A stretch of 64,000 bases of DNA, taken from Arthrobacter sp. Hiyo4 (GTDB lineage: Bacteria; Actinomycetota; Actinomycetes; Actinomycetales; Micrococcaceae). Below, one piece after another: positions 22,092 to 32,113 of the stretch. The stretch covers positions 2,046,001 to 2,110,000 of the forward strand of contig AP014718.1 of NCBI GenBank assembly GCA_002370555.1, written 5' to 3'. The notes under the pieces are model-generated. The model had not been told where the DNA came from and ran no database searches. It saw nothing but the letters and a program-made list of their open reading frames with translations. The translations under genes were made by a program, and so were the position numbers. How positions within the stretch are numbered: the first letter of the stretch is position 1; each line of letters starts with the position of its first letter.

Positions 22092-22167
22092 TGGTGGAGC
22101 TGAGGGGACTCGAACCCCTGACCCCCTGCATGCCATGCAGGTGCGCTACCAGCTGCGCCACAGCCCC
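22092..22167 (-). tRNA. tRNA-Ala(GGC), copy with encoded CCA
   Basis: Cloverleaf readable on the minus strand: acceptor GGGGCTG/CAGCTCC with a G-U pair, anticodon stem CCTGC/GCAGG, loop ATGGCAT with anticodon GGC, T loop TTCGAGT. The 3' CCA is encoded (22094-22092). The body is identical to the copy at 22311-22383. Confidence 0.95.
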
Positions 22168-22266
22168 AAACTTGTGCTCCTCCGCGGTTCAGACCGCCCG
22201 AAGCAACCTGATCAGCTTAATAGAAATCTGCGCGCGGCGCCAATCGGGAGGCGCATTTTTCTGCAA

Positions 22267-22304
22267 GAAAAAAATCCGCCGGAATCTTTCGATTCCGGCG
22301 GATT
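22267..22304 (-). terminator. Rho-independent terminator after tRNA-Ala copy 2
   Basis: Perfect 14-base stem AATCCGCCGGAATC with a four-base loop, followed on the minus strand by seven T residues. It ends transcription of the tRNA at 22311-22383 before the second tRNA-Ala copy. Confidence 0.92.
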
Positions 22305-22310
22305 ATCCGG

Positions 22311-22383
22311 TGGAGCTGAGGGGACTCGAACCCCTGACCCCCTGCATGCCATGCAGGTGCGCTACCAGCTGCGCCACAGCCCC
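22311..22383 (-). tRNA. tRNA-Ala(GGC), copy without encoded CCA
   Basis: Same 73-base body as the copy at 22092-22167, anticodon GGC at the expected loop position. The bases after the discriminator A read CCG, so CCA must be added enzymatically. Each copy has its own terminator, indicating separate transcripts. Confidence 0.95.
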
Positions 22384-22483
22384 GGACCTTCGTTACTCCG
22401 CGGTCTCGCCGGAGCAACTCAAATATCTTAGACCAGCTTTTCCGAAAATTCCAAATCGGGCATATTCGGGCCGGCAAGGCCTG

Positions 22484-22885
22484 CTATTCGGAGTCGGAGG
22501 CCGCCGTCGCCTTGGCTGAAGTGTCTTCGCCCAGCTGCAGGTCAACTACCGGGCAGTCCTTCCACAGGCGCTCCAGGGCGTAGAAAACGCGGTCCTCTTC
22601 ATGCTGGACGTGGATGACGATGTCCGAGTAGTCCAGCAGTACCCAGCGCCCGCCGGAGCGGCCTTCGCGGCGTACCGGACGGAGGTCCTGCTTGGAAAGT
22701 TCTTCTTCGATGCCGTCAACGATGGCGTTGACCTGGCGCTCACTCGGCGCGGATGCGATGAGGAAGACGTCTGCCAGTGCCAGCCGTTCGCTGACATCGA
22801 GGGCCACAATGTCGTGGGCAATCTTGTCCGCGGCTGCCTTTGCTGCTTGGCGGGCAATGGCGATGGATGAATCTGTTGCAGTCAT
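22484..22885 (-). CDS. rsfS: Ribosome silencing factor RsfS
   Basis: Intact 133-residue DUF143 protein that binds ribosomal protein L14 and blocks subunit joining under starvation. Conserved stretches are ADVFLIASAPSERQVNAIVD, GRWVLLDYSDIVIHVQHEED and RVFYALERLWKDCP. ATG at 22885 chosen; another lies seven codons upstream. It follows the membrane-protein gene and nadD on the same strand, the usual nadD-rsfS linkage with one gene inserted. Confidence 0.94.
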   Translation of the reverse strand: MTATDSSIAIARQAAKAAADKIAHDIVALDVSERLALADVFLIASAPSERQVNAIVDGIEEELSKQDLRPVRREGRSGGRWVLLDYSDIVIHVQHEEDRVFYALERLWKDCPVVDLQLGEDTSAKATAASDSE

Positions 22886-22932
22886 GGGACTCCTTGTAGT
22901 TTTCAAAAGCTTCGTAAAAGGGCGTTGCCTGG

Positions 22933-24212
22933 TCAGCTGGAGATGCCGCTGACGATGAGGATAACGCCGGAAATAAGGGCCAAGATCCCAAAAGCCAGGA
23001 CGAGGACCTGCATAAGCCTGAGCCGCTTCGCGCGGGCCAGGCCGGCCGTTGCCGCATCCAGCGGCTCCAGCCCATGCGCTGACCGTGCCGGGATGCGCGG
23101 CAGGTCATCGAACAGATCGTCAGGCTCCCCCACCGGCGTAGAGGCCACGACGGGCTGGACGGGACGACGCGCTTCGGTGCCGCGGCGGCCCTGGCAGCAG
23201 CTTCCGCACGGGCGATCACCCGGGAACGGCCCGACGCGACGGCCTGCGCAGAACCCGCGGCTGGCTCTTTGGAGGTACCGGACGGCTGGCGGCCCTTGCT
23301 ACCAGGCCGGACCTTAGGTCCGGCCTGTGTCGCCAGCGGCACGTAGGAGGTCGCCGGAGGTTTCATCACAGGACGGTCGACGCCGGGTACCCGCACGAAT
23401 TCCAGCGGCGTCACCATGGCGAGGTTGTCTGCGGTGGCTGGGCCCGTCTGGGGAACGGATTGCGTGGCCGCGGCCTGCGGATTGGCAGCCTGCGTGGGTA
23501 CTGATACTGGCTGTGCAGGGCGGCCTGCTCGGCCAGCTTCCGCTTGGCCATCGCGCGGCGGTTAAGCACCGCCGCGCGTTCGGCCAAGGCGATCTGTTCC
23601 GCAAGGATGTCCGGATCGACTGCTTCGGGGTCCAGCGAGGCGATGTGTTCCATCTTGGCCAGCTGGTTCTTGGCCTGCTCGGCAACGAGCGTGCGGGCTG
23701 CGAGTGCCTGCTCCACGCTCATGCCAGCCGGAACACCTGCACCGTTCGCCGGCGCGGCGGGCCCAGCCATATCGGCGGATAAAGCAGTGTCGTAACCTGG
23801 CCCCGCTGGGCTGGATTAGGTTGGTTCTGCGCGGGTTGGCTTGGCAAGGGCTGGCTTGGCAAGGGCTGGCCCATGGGAGCAGGAATGATGGGATTGGCCG
23901 AGGTGACGGCCTGTTCCTTCAGTTGCTGGAGCCGCAACTGCCTGCGCGTGGGAGGGCCTCCTGCGGAAAGCTGGTCCTCTTTCTCCTCGAGTTCCTTGAT
24001 TGCACGCAGCGCCGCGCGGTCGCGGGCCCGGATCTGCGAGGACCGCTGCGCTTGGGACTGCTCGGTGACGGAATCCACCGCGGCGTCAGCCGCGCGCCGT
24101 TGGTTTGAGGCAGCCGAAACCTGGCCCGGGCCGTTGGACCCGGGAGCCGTGTTCTCATCTCTGGCCTGCCGCAGTTCGCGGCGGCTGCGGACGGGGGCTT
24201 TTCCTGACTCAT
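22933..24212 (-). CDS. Hypothetical protein with C-terminal membrane anchor and PLPSQ repeats (frameshifted)
   Basis: About 427 residues after repair. A charged coiled-coil-like N-terminus (RAALRAIKELEEKEDQLSAG; RRQLRLQQLKEQAV) precedes a Pro/Gln stretch with PLPSQ repeated, an Ala-rich helical region (MSVEQALAARTLVAEQAKNQ; AERAAVLNRRAMAKRKLAEQ), a basic linker, and a single C-terminal helix (LMQVLVLAFGILALISGVIL). No catalytic motif. Tail-anchored topology is inferred. It sits between nadD (7-base gap) and rsfS, a position occupied by similar unnamed proteins in related actinobacteria. Frame breaks near 24180, 23760, 23440 and 23160. Confidence 0.6.
23838..23867 (-). repeat. 15-base tandem repeat encoding PLPSQ
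   Basis: Two exact copies of a 15-base unit beginning GGCTTGGCAAGG in the Pro/Gln region of the hypothetical membrane protein. Being a multiple of three, copy-number change would keep the frame. Confidence 0.8.
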
Positions 24213-24219
24213 TGAGGAC

Positions 24220-24951
24220 TCATTCGGTACTGGCTGGCTCGTCTGTTTCGGTAGTTCGGACGTCCTCGGGATCTGATCCCTCGGCGTACAGACCATATTT
24301 GGCGATGTATTGGACCACTCCATCCGGCACCAGGTACCAGACGGGGTTGTTCCCGGCTACACGGACACGGCAGTCCGTGGACGAGATGGCCATGGCAGGC
24401 ACCTCGAGGAGGCTGACGTCTTTGCGGCCCATGCCATCAAGCACATGTCCCGGCCGTGTCACACCAACAAAATGGGCCAGTGACCACAGCTCGTCGATGT
24501 CCTTCCAGGACAGAATCTGCGCCAGTGCATCCGCTCCGGTAATGAAGAACAGATCCGCATCCGGACGTTGGGTCCGGAGATCCCGCAAGGTATCAATGGT
24601 ATACGTGCGACCCGGCCGGTCAATATCCACCCTGCTGACGGTAAAGCGGGGGTTCGATGCCGTGGCGATCACCGTCATGAGGTAGCGGTGCTCAGGCTCA
24701 CTGACCTGCTTGTGCGACTTTTGCCACGGCTGCCCGGTGGGGACAAAGACCACTTCATCCAGGCCGAACTTGGCGGCCACTTCGCTGGCTGCAACAAGGT
24801 GGCCGTGGTGGATGGGATCGAACGTACCGCCCATCACGCCCAGCCGCAGCCGCCTTTGCGCACCGTCACGGTGCAGGACACGGGAAATTTCAGTGGCCTT
24901 GGCCGTGGTCGTGCTTGTTGGGGTGCTGGCGGTGCGGATCGGCGTGCTCAT
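24220..24951 (-). CDS. nadD: Nicotinate-nucleotide adenylyltransferase
   Basis: Adenylates nicotinate mononucleotide in NAD synthesis. Intact. The nucleotidyltransferase signature is [20 protein letters not shown] and the C-terminal ISST motif is [16 protein letters not shown]. The longest frame starts at ATG 24951 and overlaps the 76-residue gene by 62 bases; a Ser/Thr-rich leader before residue 36 is not conserved in the family, so a later start near the GTG immediately before MGGTFDP (about 24837) is possible. Family length is normally about 200, again favouring a shorter protein. Confidence 0.9.
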   Translation of the reverse strand: MSTPIRTASTPTSTTTAKATEISRVLHRDGAQRRLRLGVMGGTFDPIHHGHLVAASEVAAKFGLDEVVFVPTGQPWQKSHKQVSEPEHRYLMTVIATASNPRFTVSRVDIDRPGRTYTIDTLRDLRTQRPDADLFFITGADALAQILSWKDIDELWSLAHFVGVTRPGHVLDGMGRKDVSLLEVPAMAISSTDCRVRVAGNNPVWYLVPDGVVQYIAKYGLYAEGSDPEDVRTTETDEPASTE

Positions 24952-25120
24952 CCGTTATGGTGTGCCGGTTGCCCAGGTTCGAGTAGGAGAGCGTAACGAA
25001 CATCATCACCAGCAGGATGGCGAAAATGGATACGCCGAACACCCACGGCTCAGCCCAGATCGGAGCGGGTGCGTGTTCTCCGCCTTCGGCAACGGTCATG
25101 GCGATCTGCTGGAGCAGCAT
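24890..25120 (-). CDS. Small membrane protein with His-rich tail (76 aa)
   Basis: Intact. One membrane helix ([20 protein letters not shown]) and a cytoplasmic or external tail with seven His residues ([20 protein letters not shown]), which could bind divalent metal. Its 3' end overlaps the longest nadD frame. It lies between proA and nadD on the same strand. Function unknown; metal binding is inference from composition. Confidence 0.7.
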   Translation of the reverse strand: MLLQQIAMTVAEGGEHAPAPIWAEPWVFGVSIFAILLVMMFVTLSYSNLGNRHTITDEHADPHRQHPNKHDHGQGH

Positions 25121-25195
25121 TTTCTCCCCTAGGGTTCAAGAATGTGGCAGCGGATTGTCCCGCCGTTCCGGACTTCTGTCTATATTACCGCGTTG

Positions 25196-26558
25196 CTACC
25201 CACGGACCTGGCCCTCGCCCTGCACGATCCACTTAGTGGTGGTGAGCTCTGTCAGTCCCATCGGGCCGCGGGCGTGCAGCTTCTGCGTGGAGATGCCAAC
25301 CTCGGCACCGAGGCCCAGCTCGCCGCCGTCGGTAAACCTCGTGGACGCATTGACGATGACCGCGGCAGAGTCAACTTCGGCGATGAACCGCTCCGCGTTG
25401 GCCAGGTCGTTGGTGAGGATCGCTTCGGTGTGGCCCGTAGACCAGGTCCGGATGTGCTTGACGGCGTCATCCAGGCTGTCCACCATTGCTACGGCGAGGT
25501 CCAGGTCCATGTACTCGGTTGCCCAATCCTCATCCGTTGCCGGCACCGACTCAACAGATGAAGGCAGCGCCGCACGGACGCGCTCGTCGGCGTGGAGGGT
25601 GACCCCGCGCCGCGCAGCGCGGCGGCGACGGCGGGCAGCACGGTGGACCGCGAATGGACCAGCAGCGTCTCCACGGTGTTGCACACACTGGGCCGCTGGG
25701 TCTTGGCGTTCAGCAGGATCTCCACCGCCATGTCTTCGCTGGCGGATTCGTCGATGAAGATATGCACGTTGCCCTCGCCGGTCTCGATGACCGGCACGGC
25801 GGCGTTCAACACCACGGACTGGATCAGGTCCCGGCCCCCGCGCGGAATCAGGACATCAACCCGGCCGCGGGCCCGCATCAGCGCATTCGCGCCTTCCCGT
25901 CCGTACTGGTCCACTGCCTGCACGGCATCGGCGGGAAGTCCCACGCCGTCCAAGGCTTCGCGGAGAACGCGGACCAAGGCGTCGTTAGTGGCTGCAGCGG
26001 CGGTGCCGCCGCGGAGGATAACGGCGTTGCCGCTCTTGAGCGCGAGACCGGCGATGTCAACGGTGACGTTGGGCCGGGCCTCGTAAATAGCTGCGACGAC
26101 ACCCATGGGCACGTTGATTTGGCGCAGGCGGAGACCGTTGGGCAGCGTCTGGCCGCGGACCACGTTGCCTACGGGGTCGGGCAGGTTGGCAAGGTTTTCC
26201 AGGGCGTCAACGAGCCGGTGATGCGGGCATCAGTAAGCGTCAGCCGGTCCAGCATGGCCGCTGAGGTGCCGTTTGCCTTGCCGGCGGCAACATCCTTGGC
26301 GTTGGCTGCCAGGATCTGGTCCTTCCGCGCCAGCAGGGCAGTTCCGATGGCGCGCAGGCCCCGGTCCTTCCATGCCCTGTTGGCACTCGCCATCCGGCGG
26401 GCCGCGTGCTTTGAACGGTCAGCAACGGCATGGACCGCCGCTTCGACGTCCTCGGCGGACAACGGAACGGCAGCTGATGCAGGCGCTTCCGGGGCAGCGG
26501 GAACAGCAGCGGTATCCCCGGAAATTGCAGCAGTGTTGTGAATCAGTGCCTCAGTCAT
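25196..26558 (-). CDS. proA: Glutamate-5-semialdehyde dehydrogenase (frameshifted)
   Basis: NADPH-dependent gamma-glutamyl phosphate reductase, second step of proline synthesis. Typical motifs: [34 protein letters not shown] and the catalytic Cys in [17 protein letters not shown]-terminal [23 protein letters not shown] at 26558, with an Ala/Pro-rich N-terminal extension of about 30 residues. Frameshifts near 26200 and 25620. Follows proB by 26 bases, so proB-proA form one unit. Confidence 0.94.
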
Positions 26559-26584
26559 GATCCAAGTTTAGGCGAGCCGCAGGC

Positions 26585-27723
26585 TCAGACCAGCACCAGG
26601 TCGTCAACGTGAACAACTTCACGGTCATATCCGCGGCCCAGCGCCTTTCCCAGCTCCTTGGTGGACCGTCCCAGCATCTGGGGCAGTTCCGCGGCGGAGT
26701 AGTTGACCAGGCCGCGGGCAATGACGGTGCCGTCGGCACTGACGATTTCGACGGCGTCGCCCGCCTCAAAATCGCCGTCCACCGCGGAGATGCCGGCCGG
26801 AAGCAGCGAAGTGCGGCGGTGGCGCACTGCCTTGACGGCGCCCTCGTCAAGAATCAGCCTGCCATGCACGGAGGCAAGGTGCTCAAGCCACAGCAGCCGG
26901 ACCGGCTTTCGGGCGCCGTTGACCTTGAACCAGGTGCCAACGTCCTCGCCGGCCAGGGCGGCGGCGGCGTTCGCGGTGGACGTGACCAGGGCGTGGATCC
27001 CTGAACCGGCCGCGATGGTGGCGGCTTCAACTTTGGTGGTCATGCCGCCGGTTCCGACGCCGGCTTTGCCGGCCTTGCCGATGGTGACGCCGTCGAGGTC
27101 GTGCGGACCTTCCACGAGCGGAATCCGCTTGGCACCGTGCGACGGCGGACCGTCATAGAGGGAGTCGACGTCGGAGAGCAGCACGAGCGCGTCGGCGCGG
27201 ACCAGGTGGGCCACCAGGGCCGCAAGGCGGTCGTTGTCACCGAAACGGATCTCGTGCGTGGCCACGGTGTCGTTTTCGTTGACCACGGGTACCACGCCAA
27301 GGTTCAGGAGCCGGTCCAGGGCACGGAAGGCGTTGGTGTGCTGGCTCCGGCGCATCAGGTCATCGGCTGTGAGCAGCACCTGGCTGACAGTCACGCCATG
27401 GGCACCGAACGCCTGGGTGTAACGGGCCATGAGCAGTCCCTGGCCCACGCTGGCCGCGGCCTGCTGCGTAGCCAGGTCCCGTGGCCGCTTGGCGAGGCCA
27501 GCGGTGCCAGGCCGGCCGCGATGGCGCCGGAGGACACCAGGATGATCTCGGTCCCGGAGTTCCGCTTGGCTGCCAGCGCATCGGCGAGGGCGGTCAGTGA
27601 TTCTTCCGAGATGCCGCCCTTGATGCTGGTCAGCGACGATGAGCCGACCTTAACAACAATCCTGCGGGCATCCGAGAGCACACTACGGTCCGCAGTCCGC
27701 TTGCGCGGACCGCGGTGACGGAG

Positions 27724-27734
<11 letters not shown>
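26585..27734 (-). CDS. proB: Glutamate 5-kinase with PUA domain (frameshifted)
   Basis: Phosphorylates glutamate in proline synthesis; feedback inhibition by proline is known for the family. The kinase domain starts [13 protein letters not shown] and includes [13 protein letters not shown] and [16 protein letters not shown]; a C-terminal PUA domain is visible ([20 protein letters not shown] onwards). I favour ATG 27734, which overlaps the obgE stop and gives [18 protein letters not shown] before a frame break near 27675; a GTG at 27681 is the shorter alternative. Second break near 27480. Confidence 0.92.
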
Positions 27735-29372
<1,638 letters not shown>

Positions 29373-29373
29373 T

Positions 29374-29412
29374 TAAAAGAACAGTGGAGCGGACCAATTT
29401 GGCCCGCTCCAC
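29374..29412 (-). terminator. Rho-independent terminator after rplU-rpmA
   Basis: GTGGAGCGG and CCGCTCCAC form a 9-base stem, followed on the minus strand by TGTTCTTTTAA. It separates the ribosomal-protein operon from obgE. Confidence 0.8.
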
Positions 29413-29429
29413 CGCTTCAGAACTATTTG

Positions 29430-29692
29430 TTACTCTGCAGCTGCAGCAGCAACGATGTTAACAACGCGGCGACCGCGGCGGGTGCCGAACTGGACGGCTC
29501 CCGGGCCAGTGCGAACAGTGTGTCGTCGCCGCCACGTCCAACGCCGGCGCCCGGGTGGAAGTGGGTGCCACGCTGGCGAACGATGATCTCGCCTGCGGAA
29601 ACTACCTGGCCGCCGAAGCGCTTGACGCCGAGGTACTGGGCGTTGGAGTCACGACCGTTGCGAGTGGAACTCGCGCCTTTTTTATGTGCCAT
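29430..29692 (-). CDS. rpmA: 50S ribosomal protein L27 (frameshifted near 3' end)
   Basis: Starts [20 protein letters not shown], with no cleavable N-terminal extension of the firmicute type. The frame breaks near 29507, where GGGG has become GGG; correcting it gives [20 protein letters not shown] and a stop at 29430, for 87 residues, the usual length. The break in such an essential small protein is strong evidence of sequencing error. Cotranscribed with rplU 61 bases upstream. Confidence 0.95.
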
Positions 29693-29753
29693 TTGAAATG
29701 CCTGCCTTTAAATTCTGGGGAATCTGCTGAAGAACCTGAACAGTAACGAAGAG

Positions 29754-30062
29754 TTACTTGATACCCGTGATCTTGACCTTGGTCAATTCCTGACGGTGAC
29801 CCTGGCGCTTCTTGTAACCGGTCTTGTTCTTGAACTTCTGGATGACGATCTTCGGACCACGGAGGTCTTCGAGGATCTCAGCCGTAACCGTTACCTTGGC
29901 CAGGTCCGCAGCAGCAGAGGTGACTTTGTCACCGTCTACCAGGAGCAGTGCGGGCAACTCAAAGGTGCTGCCGGCTCCACCGGGGACGCGGTTCAGGGTA
30001 ACGAAGTCTCCAACGGAAACCTTCTCTTGGCGGCCGCCTGCGCGGACAATCGCGTACACCAC
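29754..30062 (-). CDS. rplU: 50S ribosomal protein L21
   Basis: Intact. [20 protein letters not shown] at the start and [20 protein letters not shown] at the end are diagnostic. I chose GTG 30062 because the family normally begins [12 protein letters not shown]; a GTG four codons upstream (30074) has the better-spaced GAGAG ribosome site and is possible. 102 residues. First gene of rplU-rpmA; the 270 bases upstream hold its promoter and no gene. Confidence 0.95.
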   Translation of the reverse strand: MVYAIVRAGGRQEKVSVGDFVTLNRVPGGAGSTFELPALLLVDGDKVTSAAADLAKVTVTAEILEDLRGPKIVIQKFKNKTGYKKRQGHRQELTKVKITGIK

Positions 30063-30310
30063 TTGGGAACTCACTTCTCTCGACGTTTATTACTAAATTT
30101 GCGTGCTGAACCCTGTTCCATAATTGGCTGGGTTCTCGCTGTGCCTCAACGCCGTGGGGTCGTAACCCAAGTGTTGGCGTAAGCACCGAAGATCTAGAAT
30201 ACGCTAATTTTGCCTTCGGCCGCAAATGAGGCTGGTTACGGCAGGTTGTCTGTGATAGGACCCACAAGCAGGTACTGCACTGACAAACCAAAACCGTGCC
30301 TGACTATCGT

Positions 30311-30335
30311 ACAGGCCGCACGGGCCGCAGCCTGT
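30311..30335 (-). terminator. Weak terminator-like hairpin at the end of thiD-tenA
   Basis: ACAGGC and GCCTGT pair around a GC-rich loop at the stop codon, and the minus strand continues into a GGTTTTGGTTTG stretch about 20 bases later. Not a canonical terminator. Confidence 0.35.
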
Positions 30336-31932
30336 CAGGAATGAATTCGCGGCGCGTCGAAGAATTCCACCTCGAACCGGCACGACTGCCTGAAAGCCAC
30401 CAGCATCGCCGCCCGTTCATCCGCGGAAGCACTCCGGCCGGCGTCGTCAGCGAAGGCGATGGCGTCACGCGTGGCCTGGGCGAAATCCTCGTCAGCATAG
30501 GCCCGCAGCCAGTCGGCATAAGGATGTGCTGCCGGTGCACCCGCAGCCAGGAATTCCGCGTGGAGGGTCTGTCCCACTTCGGCATACAGCCAGAAGCACG
30601 GCAGTACCGACGCCACGAGGACCGCGTAGCTGCCGGAGGCAGAGGCCGCCAACAGGTGGTCCACGTAGGACTTGGTGACAGGTCCCAGGACGGAGTCCAC
30701 CGTCCTGGTGCTTAGCCACGTGCGGTGCAATTCGGACTCGACCTCAAGGCATTGCCGGGCCGACTTTGCCCAGAACAGCTGGGCTGCTTCCGTGGGCGCC
30801 AGCGCGCTGGCCCGGGCGAGGACGCGCGAATAGCCGTTGAGGTAGATGGCGTCCTGGGCGAGGTAATAGGCGAACTGTTCCTCAGCCAAGGTGCCGGCCG
30901 CCAGGTCGCGGATGAAATCCAGCCCGTAGATGGCTGCAAGATCCGGCTCCGACGCCCTGCGCAGCGTCTCGGCGAACTCGCCGGCTGCAGGAACCTGTTG
31001 CATGTGATGGAAGTGGTTGATGGGACCGTTGCCCGCGCCCACCTCAAGTTGGTCAGCGGCCTGCAGCGCGCCCACCAGCCAGGGCTTCACCTGCCGCAGT
31101 GCGGCTTCCCAGTCCCCCAGCCGGGCGTGAGCCGTGGCCATGGCCGATGACAGCGAGCAGCCGGTGCCGTGGCTGTTGCGGGTTGGAATCCTGTCCCCGC
31201 TCACTTCCACCACCTCCTGGGCGAGCAGCCCGGCAGCGTTGACCAGGGCGTCGGGGCACGCACCGCCGTCGAGATGGCCGCCCTTGACCAGGACAGTGGC
31301 ACTGGTCGCGGCGGACAAACGCTGCCCCTGCCCGAGCGCGTCGTGCCATTCCCTCGCCTGCGGCTCCCCCACCAGGATGGCCAGTTCAGCCAGGTTGGGG
31401 GTGATCAGGTCCGCGAGCGGGAGCAGCTCCCGCAGGGCCGCTTCGGCAGACTCATGCAGCAGCCGGTCGCCGCTCGTGGCCACCATCACCGGATCAAGAA
31501 CGACGACGGCGGGACGCACCTTTTCCAGCCAGTCGCGGACCACGCCTATCACCGCAGCGTCGCCCAGCATGCCGATCTTGACCGCGTCGATGGTGATGTC
31601 ATCGCTGATGGCATCGAGCTGCTGGCCCAGGAAGGACGCAGGCGGGACGTGAACCGCCCGGACCCCCTGGGTATTTTGGACCGTCAGCGCCGTGATGGCC
31701 GCCATGCCGTATCCGCCAAGGGCTGCAATGCTTTTGAGGTCGGCCTGGACGCCCGCGCCCCTGAAGGGTCCGATCCGGCAATGGACAGCACCCGCGGAAC
31801 GTCACGCAGGACCCGGTCCGCCGAAGAGCGGCCTGGTGCGGGCCGGACCCCAGCCCGGGTTGCTGGGGTTTCCGGCAGAGCCGCCGCGGGTGTTGCAGGG
31901 GGAAGGACAGAAGTTGAAGCCAAAGGAGACAT
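30335..31932 (-). CDS. thiD: ThiD-TenA fusion: hydroxymethylpyrimidine (phosphate) kinase with thiaminase II domain (frameshifted)
   Basis: Bifunctional thiamine-pathway enzyme. The N-terminal ribokinase-like ThiD half has VLSIAGSDPSG, VVLDPVMVATSGDRLL and the anion-hole motif SHGTGCSLSSAMATA. The C-terminal half is TenA, salvaging HMP from degraded thiamine: FAYYLAQDAIYLNGYSRVLA, the catalytic Cys in LPCFWLYAEVGQ and the terminal Glu in RFEVEFFDAP. The same architecture occurs in yeast Thi20. ATG at 31932 lies inside the 3' strand of the TPP riboswitch; a GTG start just before LSIAGSDPSG would bypass a Pro/Ala-rich leader. Frameshift near 31755. Confidence 0.93.
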
Positions 31933-32010
31933 CCCTTCGCCGGTGCTAACCGGACAGGTTCAACGGGTGTGGATCTCAGCCGGCTCTCTGCGCGGCACCC
32001 CGTGTCAGTC
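31927..32010 (-). promoter_or_regulatory. TPP riboswitch (THI element)
   Basis: On the minus strand the conserved blocks appear in order: ACGGGGTGCC, GGCTGAGATC, ACCCGTTGAACCTG and CACCGGCGAAGGGATG. The P1 helix is GACA/TGTC, and its 3' strand includes the first bases of the thiD coding sequence, pointing to translational control of the start site by thiamine pyrophosphate. Confidence 0.95.
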
Positions 32011-32113
32011 ACCAGCCTAGCGTTTCCCGGGATTTAACGCCGGACGCCCGGACGCAGCCTGAGATTCACAGGCACGTCCGGGCGCCGTTGCATTGGCCTG
32101 CCCTACCGTCTGG

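Noticed and set aside
22092..22383. Integrated element using tRNA-Ala as attachment site
   Set aside because: Only 143 bases separate the copies, both tRNAs are complete, and there is no integrase or foreign gene nearby.
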